From: XYD2-FULL-39-9 sp964561035
GTDB taxonomy: Bacteria > Patescibacteriota > Patescibacteriia > Magasanikbacterales > GWA2-37-8
Length of the DNA: 64,000 nt
Direction of reading: 5' to 3'
Assembly: GCA_964561035.1 (NCBI GenBank)
Contig: CAZLNR010000001.1
Location: 62,001-126,000 of the forward strand
This document shows positions 1-8,354 of the stretch, in pieces. The translations under genes were made by a program, and so were the position numbers. Position 1 is the stretch's first letter. Each line of letters starts with the position of its first letter. Under the pieces are notes generated by a model, which worked only from the letters and a program-made list of their open reading frames with translations, ran no database searches and was not told where the DNA came from.

Positions 1-768
1 GGCGGTGATGGCGCTGGTTTGACAGCAAGTGATTTTGCTTCATCTGTAGACGATTTGCACCCAACATATGACAAGGTTCTCAATGATGTTAATGCCATTG
101 TGAAAGATACGACCGCAAAAGATTTGGTTGCGTTAGTTGGAGGCAGGATGGAAAAAACTCGTTCTGCTGACACTCAGGGTGTTATCAATTATACAGTTTT
201 GCTCCGTTTGCTGGAAAGATATGCGCAAAATAAGGGGTATAAGAATAATCCTAATTTTTTCAAAATAGTTGAAGTTCTTAGAGCGATAGATAAGTTAGAC
301 TATAATTTAAGCGAACATATTTCTCTTAATAATGATTCGCCTCGCTCATACTATGTGTTGAGAAAAATTGCTTACATTTTAAATTCAAAATCGCCAAAAG
401 ATATTTTGAAAATGGTTAGAAGCGGTGGAATAAATCCATATTTAATTGCGGAAGTTGGCAAACGATATCAGACAAGTAAAACTATCTCTCAAGATTTGAA
501 AAATAAAGTGCAAGTTGTTCTTGATGAGCAAAGAGTATATGAACCATTCTATGATGTGGAAGATATGATAGACGAAAGTTTGGAAGATCAAAAACCGCTG
601 CTTTCGTTATTGAAGGAAAAACATGTGAGCTTAGACACAGTCCGGGGTTTGTTAGAAGATTACAAATCTGGAGCTAGAAGACAAGAGCGTAAAATGCATA
701 ATTATAAAACAGCTCTTGAAACTATGTTAAGAGATCCACAGTCAATTATTTTATTGGAGGGTGTGTAA
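1..768 (+). CDS. Hypothetical protein, 5' end outside the window
   Basis: The frame is open from base 1, so the true start lies upstream; an in-frame TTG at 19 is not convincing. The visible 255 codons are charged and mostly alpha-helical in character, with no transmembrane segment, signal peptide or catalytic motif that I recognise. The visible start is glycine-rich (GGDGAG), which suggests a linker following an upstream domain. It ends about 55 bases before dnaK with no clear terminator between, so some read-through is possible. No function is assigned. Confidence 0.6.
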   Translation, partial: GGDGAGLTASDFASSVDDLHPTYDKVLNDVNAIVKDTTAKDLVALVGGRMEKTRSADTQGVINYTVLLRLLERYAQNKGYKNNPNFFKIVEVLRAIDKLDYNLSEHISLNNDSPRSYYVLRKIAYILNSKSPKDILKMVRSGGINPYLIAEVGKRYQTSKTISQDLKNKVQVVLDEQRVYEPFYDVEDMIDESLEDQKPLLSLLKEKHVSLDTVRGLLEDYKSGARRQERKMHNYKTALETMLRDPQSIILLEGV

Positions 769-823
769 TTATTTATAAACAATCTTGTTAATTTTTAAAT
801 AAATCTAATTTCAATATATTCAT

Positions 824-2725
824 ATGTCCAAAGTTCTCGGAATTGATCTTGGTACCACCAACAGCTGTGTTGCAGTCATTGAAGGTGGGCAGCCAAAAGT
901 GTTAGAAAATAAAGAAGGTAATCGCACCACGCCATCTATTGTGGCTATGTCTAAAACCGGAGAGCGGTTGGTTGGTCAGTTGGCTAAGCGCCAGGCCGTA
1001 ACTAACCCGCAAAATACTTTGTATTCAGTGAAGCGCCTTATTGGCCGCCGTTTTGAAGATGCTGAAGTGCAACGCGATTTGTCGTTATTGCCGTTTAAAA
1101 TTGTTAAAAGCGATGACAAGGTAAAAATTGAAATGCAGGGCAAAGAATATACCCCTCAAGAAATTTCTGCCATGGTATTGCAAAAGTTAAAAAGCGATGC
1201 GGAAGAAAAATTGGGAGAAAAAATTACCGAAGCCGTTATTACCGTACCGGCATATTTTGACGACTCGCAAAGACAAGCTACTAAAGACGCGGGCACTATC
1301 GCAGGCTTAAATGTGTTGCGTATTATTAATGAACCAACCGCAGCCGCATTGGCATATGGTTTTGATAAGAAAAAAGATCAAAAAATTGCAGTCTACGATT
1401 TGGGTGGCGGCACTTTTGATATCTCTATTTTGGAAGTGAGTGCCGACACAGTGCAGGTATTATCTACCAATGGCGACACTCACTTGGGCGGCGATGATTT
1501 TGATCAAAAAATAATCTCATGGATTTTGGAAGAATTTAAAAAAGACCAAGGTATCGATTTGAGCAAAGATCCATTGGCCTTGCAGCGCATTAAAGAGGCT
1601 GCGGAAAAAGCCAAGATTGAGCTCTCTACAGCCCAAGAAACCGAAGTTAATCAGCCGTTTATTACTTCTGATTCTTCCGGACCAAAACATTTGGTAATGA
1701 AATTAACTCGCGCTAAATTGGAAGAGCTGGTTGGAGATTTGGTTGAAAAAACCTTAGTGCCAGTTCGCAAGGCATTGGAAGATGCAAAATTATCAGCTAA
1801 CGATTTGCACGAAGTGGTGATGGTTGGTGGTATGACTCGCATGCCGCTCGTATTGCAAACTGTAGAAAAGTTTTTCAATAAAAAACCAAATATTAGTGTA
1901 AACCCAGATGAAGTGGTTGCTATCGGCGCAGCTGTTCAAGCTGGCGTGTTAAAAGGCGAAGTGCATGATGTGTTATTGCTTGATGTTATTCCTCTATCAT
2001 TTGGTTTAGAGACCATGGGCGGAGTAATGACTAAGCTTATCGAACGCAACACCACTATTCCGACATCAAAGAGCCAAGTATTTTCTACAGCAGCGGACAA
2101 TCAGCCAGCGGTAGAAATTAATGTGTTGCAAGGTGAGCGCTCTATGGCAGCTGACAATAAAACACTTGGCCGATTTATTTTGGATGGTATTCCACCGGCT
2201 CCACGCGGCGTACCGCAAGTAGAAGTAACTTTTGATATTGACGCTAATGGTATTTTAAATGTAAAGGCTAAAGATAAGGCTACCAACAAAGAACAGTCAA
2301 TTCGCATTGAAGCTTCCACTGGCTTGTCCAAAGAAGAAGTGGAAAAAATGAAACAAGATGCTGAAGTGCATGCCGCTGAAGATAAAAAGAAGCAGGAGCT
2401 TATTGAGGCGCGCAACATTGCCGATACCATGGTGTATACTACCGAAAAAATGATGAAAGAAGTAGAAGAGAAAAAAGTGGCGGTGACTGATGATGAGAAA
2501 AATAAAATTAATGATGCATTAAAAGCCGTAAAAGAAGTTAAAGATAAAGATGATGTAGAGGCAATTAAAAAAACATCAGAGGAGCTATCGAAAGTTGCTC
2601 AAGCGGTTGGTGCTAAAATGTATCAAGCCGGACAGGCTGGCCAGCCAGGCGCTGATGCTGCGGCTTCGGGCGGAGAAGAAAAGAAAGATGAACAGGGTCC
2701 GATTGAAGGTGAAGTGGTAAAATAA
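824..2725 (+). CDS. dnaK: Hsp70 chaperone DnaK
   Basis: ATP-dependent cytosolic chaperone that binds unfolded segments and is driven by DnaJ and a nucleotide exchange factor. The 633-aa length is normal. The nucleotide-binding domain opens with GIDLGTTNSCVAV and carries the phosphate-2 motif (VYDLGGGTFDISIL) and the adenosine motif (VVMVGGMTRMP). The linker DVLLLDVIPLSFG leads into the substrate-binding domain (from about residue 390), followed by a charged helical lid and a Gly/Ala tail ending IEGEVVK. A helical unknown and dnaJ follow on the same strand; no grpE is in the window. I see no CIRCE-type inverted repeat upstream. The ATG follows an A/T-rich leader without a Shine-Dalgarno. Confidence 0.98.
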   Translation: MSKVLGIDLGTTNSCVAVIEGGQPKVLENKEGNRTTPSIVAMSKTGERLVGQLAKRQAVTNPQNTLYSVKRLIGRRFEDAEVQRDLSLLPFKIVKSDDKVKIEMQGKEYTPQEISAMVLQKLKSDAEEKLGEKITEAVITVPAYFDDSQRQATKDAGTIAGLNVLRIINEPTAAALAYGFDKKKDQKIAVYDLGGGTFDISILEVSADTVQVLSTNGDTHLGGDDFDQKIISWILEEFKKDQGIDLSKDPLALQRIKEAAEKAKIELSTAQETEVNQPFITSDSSGPKHLVMKLTRAKLEELVGDLVEKTLVPVRKALEDAKLSANDLHEVVMVGGMTRMPLVLQTVEKFFNKKPNISVNPDEVVAIGAAVQAGVLKGEVHDVLLLDVIPLSFGLETMGGVMTKLIERNTTIPTSKSQVFSTAADNQPAVEINVLQGERSMAADNKTLGRFILDGIPPAPRGVPQVEVTFDIDANGILNVKAKDKATNKEQSIRIEASTGLSKEEVEKMKQDAEVHAAEDKKKQELIEARNIADTMVYTTEKMMKEVEEKKVAVTDDEKNKINDALKAVKEVKDKDDVEAIKKTSEELSKVAQAVGAKMYQAGQAGQPGADAAASGGEEKKDEQGPIEGEVVK

Positions 2726-2785
2726 TTATCATATTATTTTGTCTGCAACAAGGCGGTGGTATTTATATATAATTAAAATTATAAT

Positions 2786-3262
2786 ATGTCTGAGCATCAA
2801 GAGTCGGTCGGTTCTTTGGAAGCATTTAGATCGGAAATTCAGCGAATAGTTGACCGGCTTCGTCATGTAGATGGTACGCTACAAAAAATTACCGACGTGA
2901 AAGAGTTGGATAATGACGCCTTAGCTATTTGGAATAATCTTAAAAATATTATACGTGATATTAGCCAGTTGGATGTAAACATGAACAATAAGGAGGTTCA
3001 AAAAAACTTTGATTATTTGTTAGAGAGAAGTCGTAAATTAGCCAATGATACAAAAAATTTGGCTGAAAGTAATGCGGCGCAATCAAAGAACTCGGCATGT
3101 GAATTTTATGCTTGGATTAATAATCGTATTCCTATAGGGCAAATTCAACTTGCGCTTGAGACTCTTGTGGACAGTGGTTCTGCTAAAAGTGCTGTAGAAG
3201 ATTTGCAAGATTTGTCTAAAACTTCTATAGATTTATTAGCTGGGAAAGATGCGGCGGCATAA
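2786..3262 (+). CDS. Helical hypothetical protein between dnaK and dnaJ
   Basis: A 158-aa soluble protein with no signal peptide. Nearly the whole chain looks like amphipathic helix rich in Asp, Asn, Lys and Leu, suggesting a coiled coil or helical bundle. It starts 60 bases after dnaK and ends 6 bases before dnaJ, so it is probably cotranscribed with them. In many bacteria grpE occupies such a position, but I see no GrpE C-terminal beta-domain signature, so I do not call it GrpE. A link to the Hsp70 cycle is inferred only from location. Confidence 0.75.
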   Translation: MSEHQESVGSLEAFRSEIQRIVDRLRHVDGTLQKITDVKELDNDALAIWNNLKNIIRDISQLDVNMNNKEVQKNFDYLLERSRKLANDTKNLAESNAAQSKNSACEFYAWINNRIPIGQIQLALETLVDSGSAKSAVEDLQDLSKTSIDLLAGKDAAA

Positions 3263-3268
3263 AAGAAT

Positions 3269-4339
3269 ATGGCCAACAAAGATTATTACAAAATTCTCGG
3301 CGTAGAAAAAAATGCTTCGGCTGATGAGATAAAAAAAGCATTTAAAAAAGCAGCTATGCAGCATCATCCAGACCGACCAGGCGGAGATGAGGCAAAGTTT
3401 AAAGAAGTAAACGAAGCCTATCAGGTTTTAAGCGATACTGAAAAACGCCAGCGCTACGACCAATTCGGCTCTGATTTTGAACAGCAGGGCGGTTTTGGCA
3501 ATGGGGCTGGGTGGGAAGATGTTATGAGTGCGTTCAGAGGCGGTGGTTTTTCCGGAGGGGATTTCGGCGATATTTTTGGCGACTTATTTGGCAGTAGGGG
3601 AGGCCAGCGTCAAAATCGCGGACAAGATATTCAGGTTGATGTAGAGATAGATTTCAAAGAAGCTGCGTTTGGTGCAGAAAAAGAAATTACTTTGCGCAAA
3701 CAAAATGCTTGTGATATTTGCCGCGGCTCTGGAGCAGAGCCAGGGTCAAAAATGGAAAAATGTTCTACGTGCAATGGTCGCGGCCAGGTAACCAAAATAC
3801 AACATACTTTTTTAGGCACGATGCAAGCAGCGGCTCCTTGTGATGCGTGTCAGGGCAGGGGAGAAAAACCTGCGAAAAAATGCAAGCATTGCCATGGGTC
3901 TGGGGTTGCGCAAAGCAATTCTAATATTAAAATTAAAATACCTGGAGGCATAGAAAGCGGGCAGTCTATTCGTTTAGATGGCTATGGTGAGGCTGCTTCA
4001 TTTGGCGGTGTGCCGGGCAGTCTATATGTGCGTGTGCGCGTAAAACCGTTAGCCGGTTTTTCACGAGACGGTTCAGATGTATACACAGAGCAAGAAATTA
4101 GTTTTGTGCAGGCGGTGCTGGGAGACAAAATTCAAGTGCAAACCCTTGATGAAATGGTAACGCTTGTCGTGCCAGAAGGTGTTGAGTCAGGGCAATTGAT
4201 TCGTATTAAACACAAAGGCATGAACAAACTGGGGGGTGGTAATCGTGGAGACCACTATGTTAAAATAAAAATCAGGGTTCCTAAAAAGATTAGCAAAGAC
4301 ACAAAAAAACGTCTTGAAGAGTTGCGAGCGGAGCTTTAG
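3269..4339 (+). CDS. dnaJ: Co-chaperone DnaJ (Hsp40)
   Basis: Type I J-protein of 356 aa that delivers substrates to DnaK and stimulates its ATPase. The N-terminal J domain has the HPD tripeptide (QHHPDRPGG). A Gly/Phe-rich linker follows (about residues 75-115), then four zinc-binding repeats CDICRGSG, CSTCNGRG, CDACQGRG and CKHCHGSG, then the C-terminal substrate-binding beta domains. It lies 6 bases after the helical unknown, and the ECF sigma gene starts 9 bases after its stop, so heat-shock and sigma genes may share a transcript. Confidence 0.98.
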   Translation: MANKDYYKILGVEKNASADEIKKAFKKAAMQHHPDRPGGDEAKFKEVNEAYQVLSDTEKRQRYDQFGSDFEQQGGFGNGAGWEDVMSAFRGGGFSGGDFGDIFGDLFGSRGGQRQNRGQDIQVDVEIDFKEAAFGAEKEITLRKQNACDICRGSGAEPGSKMEKCSTCNGRGQVTKIQHTFLGTMQAAAPCDACQGRGEKPAKKCKHCHGSGVAQSNSNIKIKIPGGIESGQSIRLDGYGEAASFGGVPGSLYVRVRVKPLAGFSRDGSDVYTEQEISFVQAVLGDKIQVQTLDEMVTLVVPEGVESGQLIRIKHKGMNKLGGGNRGDHYVKIKIRVPKKISKDTKKRLEELRAEL

Positions 4340-4348
4340 CCCGTATTC

Positions 4349-4858
4349 ATGTCTAATAAGCATACAAAACAAGCTTTTGAGCGGTTTTATCTCGATCATA
4401 TAGACAAGGTGTATCGCTTTGTTTTTTTTCGTGTTAATTGTGATAAGGATTTGGCGCAGGATTTGGTCTCGGAAATTTTTATGAAGGCGCTCAAAAATTT
4501 TGCAGATTACGACGAATCGATTAGTAGATCCGCCTGGCTGATGACGATTGCTAAAAACCATATTATTAATTATTATCGCGACACTAAGCCTATCGCGGAA
4601 CTACCCCAGGACGAAGACGGTGAAATCCTTGACTCTTTTTGGCTAATTTCTGCTAAAAATGTATTTAAAAAGAACGAAAATGCCCGTTTTGTACAGGAGT
4701 TTTTGAGTGAATTAGACGAGGTCAGCCGAGAGATTGTAGCTTTTCATTATATTTATGGGTATAGTTATGCAGAGATAGCTGAAATGAAGAAAATGACTGA
4801 AACAGCAGTAAAAGTGGCAGCTCATCGCGCTATCAAAAAAATGTCATCTCACATATGA
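4349..4858 (+). CDS. ECF-type RNA polymerase sigma factor
   Basis: Small group-4 sigma factor (169 aa). Region 2 is visible as FYLDHIDKVYRFVFFRV followed by an acidic DLAQDLVSEIFMKAL segment, and region 4 as a helix-turn-helix (FHYIYGYSYAEIAEMK then TAVKVAAHRAIKKM). There is no region 1.1 or 3. Its stop overlaps the start of the following membrane-protein gene (ATGA), the usual arrangement of an ECF sigma with its regulator. Target promoters cannot be read from this window. Confidence 0.92.
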   Translation: MSNKHTKQAFERFYLDHIDKVYRFVFFRVNCDKDLAQDLVSEIFMKALKNFADYDESISRSAWLMTIAKNHIINYYRDTKPIAELPQDEDGEILDSFWLISAKNVFKKNENARFVQEFLSELDEVSREIVAFHYIYGYSYAEIAEMKKMTETAVKVAAHRAIKKMSSHI

Positions 4859-5574
4859 GTTTTAAAATAAAATACAACCTATCTAAACTAAAAGGGTCTG
4901 CTAAGCCAGACGCTGTGTTTAAGAAACAGTTACATACAGATTTAATGTCTGCTTGGAATGGTTCTTTTGGCAAAACACCGTGGTACCATGGTGTGCTCGC
5001 TCATCGCATAGCGGCTAGCGCTCTCTTGATAATTATTTTGGCTACTAGCAGTGGCGCATATGCCTATGCAAGCCCAGAAGTTACCGAAGGAAGCGTGCTG
5101 TTTCCAGTTAAAGAAGCTATGGAGCGCGTAGAAGAAGTTACTAAATTTACCCCCGAATCTAAGGCCGCGTTCTATTTAAAGCAAATTGAACGTCGAGAAA
5201 AAGAACGATTAGTCTTGCAGACAAAGAAACCTGCAGCGTTAAAAGAAAAATATGAAACTGTTCAAATAGCCACAACCACAGATGCTGATGAAAAAACAGC
5301 CAGCTTGCCGCAGCCTGATACAGGCACAGTTGGCAAAAAGGCTCGCGCTACAGATGGTAGTGATGAAGGCGAACAAGTAAAAAAAATTAATCGCAGTATT
5401 GATAACACCGAAAAAAAATTAGAAAAAGCAAAAGAGTTAATGGAAAAGCTTGCTGAAAAAAATACTGAACGTCAGAAAGAAATTAGAGCCAAAATTGAAA
5501 AACGGCTTGAAGAAAGAAAAAAACGCCTAGAAAAATTAGAAGAAAAGCAGTTGGAGCATGCGTTTGAAGACTAA
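4855..5574 (+). CDS. DUF5667-type single-pass membrane protein, putative anti-sigma partner
   Basis: 239 aa: a short cytoplasmic N-terminus, one transmembrane helix (about residues 50-70, IAASALLIIILATSSGAYAY), then an extracytoplasmic part starting with the DUF5667-like pattern of a Pro-Glu turn, LFPVKEAMERV and a TPESKA helix. The C-terminal half is a long Lys/Glu coiled coil. The start overlaps the sigma-factor stop by 4 bases, implying translational coupling. I infer that it senses or restrains the sigma factor; no canonical zinc anti-sigma motif is visible. Confidence 0.8.
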   Translation: MSFKIKYNLSKLKGSAKPDAVFKKQLHTDLMSAWNGSFGKTPWYHGVLAHRIAASALLIIILATSSGAYAYASPEVTEGSVLFPVKEAMERVEEVTKFTPESKAAFYLKQIERREKERLVLQTKKPAALKEKYETVQIATTTDADEKTASLPQPDTGTVGKKARATDGSDEGEQVKKINRSIDNTEKKLEKAKELMEKLAEKNTERQKEIRAKIEKRLEERKKRLEKLEEKQLEHAFED

Positions 5575-5586
5575 TATATCAAATTG

Positions 5587-5634
5587 CTGTTTAGATCTCG
5601 AATATTTTTTCGAGCAAAGAGGGTCGATAAACAG
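5587..5634. repeat. Nested inverted repeat between DUF5667 and DUF5666 genes
   Basis: An outer pair CTGTTTA (5587-5593) and TAAACAG (5628-5634) encloses an inner hairpin CTCGAA (5597-5602) / TTCGAG (5609-5614). The inner loop is T-rich but no U-tract follows the outer arm, so it is not a classical terminator. It could be an operator or an mRNA-processing structure upstream of the secreted DUF5666 protein. Confidence 0.5.
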
Positions 5635-5678
5635 TGTTATTAATATTAATTAATTCATTAAAGTTAAATATTAAATAT

Positions 5679-6434
5679 ATGAAAAAATACGTAATCTTAA
5701 CACTGGTGGCCGTTATGGCATTTGGTTCTTTTGCTCCGGCATTTGCCAGAGAAGAGGAAAATAGAGGTAGAGAAGCAGCCGAAGTTAAAAAAGAATTGCG
5801 CGAAGAACGTCGTGATGAAGCTAAGGAAAAATTAGAGCGAGCTTTAAAAATTGCTCCTCGCGCCTTTACCGTTGCTGGTACGGTGGCTGCGGTAGATTTA
5901 ACCACCACTACATCTTCAACTGGAAAATTAACTATACATGTAACTAAAGTTTTGCCAGGCACTCCAAAGCATTGGCCAACCTCTACAGTTGCATATCCAG
6001 AAAAAGAAAAAGACTTGGTAGTTACACTTACGGTAAAAACAACCTTATTGCGAGCTTATGGCGGCAAGATGAAAGCTTCCGAGATGGCAGTTGGCGATGA
6101 AGTTCGCGTAGTAGCAAAATACACAAAAGAAGGCGTAATTGAAGCAAAAGTTGTAAAAGATAACTCATTACATGTTATTCTAAATAAAAAAGGCACTGTT
6201 GAAAGCATTGATGCTGCCAACGGAACATTTGTTTTGAAACAGGAGAAGAGAACCTTAACTGTTAAAACAAACAGCAACACCAAATTTACCTTAAAAGGCA
6301 CAGGCGCTGTTTCGTTTTCAAACCTGGTGGCAGGTGATGTGGTGCGCGTGGAAGGTGTTGTAAATTTAAACTCTAAAACTGTTGATACTCGCGCAGTGGT
6401 AATTGCCAAAAGAGCAGTTGCGCAAGCGCAGTAA
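5679..6434 (+). CDS. Secreted DUF5666-domain protein
   Basis: 251 aa from the ATG at 5679, chosen because it begins a clean signal peptide (MKKYVILTLVAVMAFGSFA, cleavage near AFA-RE); an upstream in-frame start would bury it. A charged helix follows, then two beta-rich segments with the DUF5666 pattern of a GTVESID...GTFVL strand pair and an LVAGDVVRVEG strand, as in OB-like carbohydrate or envelope domains. It follows the sigma/DUF5667 pair and may be its regulated product, which is inference. It ends at a strong bidirectional terminator. Confidence 0.82.
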   Translation: MKKYVILTLVAVMAFGSFAPAFAREEENRGREAAEVKKELREERRDEAKEKLERALKIAPRAFTVAGTVAAVDLTTTTSSTGKLTIHVTKVLPGTPKHWPTSTVAYPEKEKDLVVTLTVKTTLLRAYGGKMKASEMAVGDEVRVVAKYTKEGVIEAKVVKDNSLHVILNKKGTVESIDAANGTFVLKQEKRTLTVKTNSNTKFTLKGTGAVSFSNLVAGDVVRVEGVVNLNSKTVDTRAVVIAKRAVAQAQ

Positions 6435-6451
6435 AATCATTATCTTAAATA

Positions 6452-6484
6452 TAAAACCGCCCCTTATCGTAAGGGCGGTTTTAT
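6452..6484. terminator. Bidirectional intrinsic terminator
   Basis: A perfect GC-rich hairpin (AAACCGCCC...GGGCGGTTT) flanked by A- and T-runs lies between the convergent DUF5666 and rnhA genes, so it can end transcripts from both sides. Confidence 0.92.
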
Positions 6485-6486
6485 AT

Positions 6487-6888
6487 TTAAAGTTGTTTGT
6501 CTAGCGCATCGTTTACCCAGGCATCAGCTTCTTTGTTGTTAGCTCGCAACGTATGCGTAAATGTTACTTTTTTAAACTGTTGAGCCGCGTTGTATGCCTT
6601 AATAAATAGTTTTTGTAGGCCAGGATCTCTGACCTTGTACTGCCGGTTCATTTGTTTGGTTACCAGCTCACTATCCAAAATACAATGCACTTCCGTTGCG
6701 CCAAGTTCTTTGGCTTTCTCCAGAGCGGAAATTAAAGCCGAGTATTCGGCAAAATTATTTGTCTGCTCACCCAGATAAATACCGTATCCGGCAACCGTGG
6801 CTCCAGTTTCATTTTTAATGACTACGCCTAATGCGGCAGGTCCTGGATTGCCTCGCGCGCCGCCATCAGTATAGGTGGTTAGTTTCAT
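6487..6888 (-). CDS. rnhA: Ribonuclease HI
   Basis: 133-aa RNase H1 that cuts the RNA strand of RNA:DNA hybrids. Catalytic acidic residues are visible in YTDGGARGNPG (Asp), NFAEYSALI (Glu), HCILDSELV (Asp) and NNKEADAWVND (Asp). The catalytic-loop His is in THTLRANN. I chose the ATG at 6888; a longer TTG-started reading would overlap the upstream gene and adds nothing conserved. It lies 11 bases after the PEGA-propeller gene and ends at the shared terminator. Confidence 0.95.
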   Translation of the reverse strand: MKLTTYTDGGARGNPGPAALGVVIKNETGATVAGYGIYLGEQTNNFAEYSALISALEKAKELGATEVHCILDSELVTKQMNRQYKVRDPGLQKLFIKAYNAAQQFKKVTFTHTLRANNKEADAWVNDALDKQL

Positions 6889-6899
6889 AATAATTTTCT

Positions 6900-8252
6900 T
6901 TAATAATTGGTCTTCCAAATACCATCCTTGGTTTTGCTTATAAAGTATAATATTTTATTTTTGGTATCTGCCTGCGCTGTATGTATTTGTTCGGCTATAA
7001 GCTCATGGCTGACCAGATAGTATGGAAATAAAATCGTGCTGCGCTGGTTCCATATAAGGGCGAGTGTGTTATATTGATCAAGCGGCAAAACAGTATGCAG
7101 TTGTTCACCCGATCTGCTTAGCAGCTGAGGCTCTTCGCCGTCGCTATATGTCCATAATTCCCATTGCGACCATAATAGCCACCAGTTATTATATGGCGAA
7201 ACAAAGAAGTTTGTCGTGTCAATTGGATGTAGCCCGTTTTGGTTGGCGAGTATGGCTTTTTTTCCATATAAATTGCCGATGAGTGCTGTATTTCCTTTGA
7301 CTTTTAAAAGAGCCGGTTTGTTGCTATTTGGCTGGTCGTTGGTTGTAAAATAAGTTTTATTAACAGTTTGAACAATAGTAGGGAAACCTAAAATATCTTT
7401 GGTTATTATATAGGCATCGGTATTGGTTGCGAATTGCAAAGCCCATAGTTCGTTTGCTTCCACAGACCAATCTAAATATGTATTTGCGGTAACCAGCTGT
7501 GATTTATTGGTAGTCGGAGTGTATAAAAAAATCTGATTTTTTGTACTGTAATATACTTGAGGTTCGCTGGTTTGGTTCCAGATAAATTTTGTAATTGGCG
7601 TACCGGAGCCTATAGTAAATAATTTTTTAGTTTCCGCGTTTAATATGTATATCTGCGCAAACGGCTGTTCTGTCGGAGCGATGACGGCCAGGTTATTTTT
7701 TTCATCCCATGTATATTGGAAACGCAGGTCGCTGTCTAATCCGGTAATCTGGGTTTTTTCTTGAGTGCGCACATTCCATAGCCAAGTAAAAAAACCTTTA
7801 TCAGTTTGAGTTGTAAATAGTATGTATGCGCCATCGGCTGATACAGAAAAGTCATTTATCGTGCCGCTTATCGCCAGTTCCAGTTTTGGTTTTTTTATTA
7901 AGCGTATTTCTTTAATATAATTTGTTTGTTTGTTTTTTACCTCTATTTCTTTGGACCAATCAATATACCCTTCGGCGCTTAGGCGGGTGTTATAAGTTGC
8001 GGGCGTGATGTTATTAAGGCGAATAGGCAATGTTTTCTGCAGTTTGATATTATTAAGGTAGGCAACCGATTCTTGCGGCTCTATATCAATACTGATTGAT
8101 CCAGTTTCTTTGAGTAGGCCGTTATGCCAGTCATAGCGATAGCCGGCAGTATACATGATTAAAAGAGGGGATATGATAAAAAAAGCGCTGATAAAAAAAA
8201 TAAACATGAACTGTCTGATCGGCTTAGTGAATTTTGTTCCTGGATATTCCAT
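6900..8252 (-). CDS. Membrane-anchored PEGA-domain beta-propeller protein
   Basis: 450 aa. One N-terminal transmembrane helix (IRQFMFIFFISAFFIISPLL, about residues 12-36) anchors an extracytoplasmic part. Residues about 50-110 resemble a PEGA domain (GSISIDIEP start, LPIRLNNITPATYNTRL core). The remainder is a series of beta-rich Trp repeats (FTWLWNV, KFIWNQTS, WWLLWSQWELW) as in TolB-like propellers. It is probably surface exposed; PEGA domains are often linked to S-layer or envelope proteins. Its gene is upstream of rnhA in the same direction. The substrate is unknown. Confidence 0.8.
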   Translation of the reverse strand: MEYPGTKFTKPIRQFMFIFFISAFFIISPLLIMYTAGYRYDWHNGLLKETGSISIDIEPQESVAYLNNIKLQKTLPIRLNNITPATYNTRLSAEGYIDWSKEIEVKNKQTNYIKEIRLIKKPKLELAISGTINDFSVSADGAYILFTTQTDKGFFTWLWNVRTQEKTQITGLDSDLRFQYTWDEKNNLAVIAPTEQPFAQIYILNAETKKLFTIGSGTPITKFIWNQTSEPQVYYSTKNQIFLYTPTTNKSQLVTANTYLDWSVEANELWALQFATNTDAYIITKDILGFPTIVQTVNKTYFTTNDQPNSNKPALLKVKGNTALIGNLYGKKAILANQNGLHPIDTTNFFVSPYNNWWLLWSQWELWTYSDGEEPQLLSRSGEQLHTVLPLDQYNTLALIWNQRSTILFPYYLVSHELIAEQIHTAQADTKNKILYFISKTKDGIWKTNY

Positions 8253-8354
8253 GTTTTTGACGCTAACTTATTTTTGTAATATACTTAATACTAACGTAAA
8301 AATGAGGTTTAGCCAATACCTGAGCGGTTTTTATTCTAATTTAAGCCAATTTAC

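Noticed and set aside
769..823. CIRCE or other heat-shock operator before dnaK
   Set aside because: The spacer is simply A/T-rich; no TTAGCACTC-N9-GAGTGCTAA-like repeat is present.
2786..3262. GrpE assignment for the gene between dnaK and dnaJ
   Set aside because: Length and helicity fit loosely, but no GrpE C-terminal motif is visible.
6056..6409. Long reverse-strand reading frames inside genes such as this one
   Set aside because: They have no start context, no family resemblance and lie opposite well-supported genes; codon-bias shadows.
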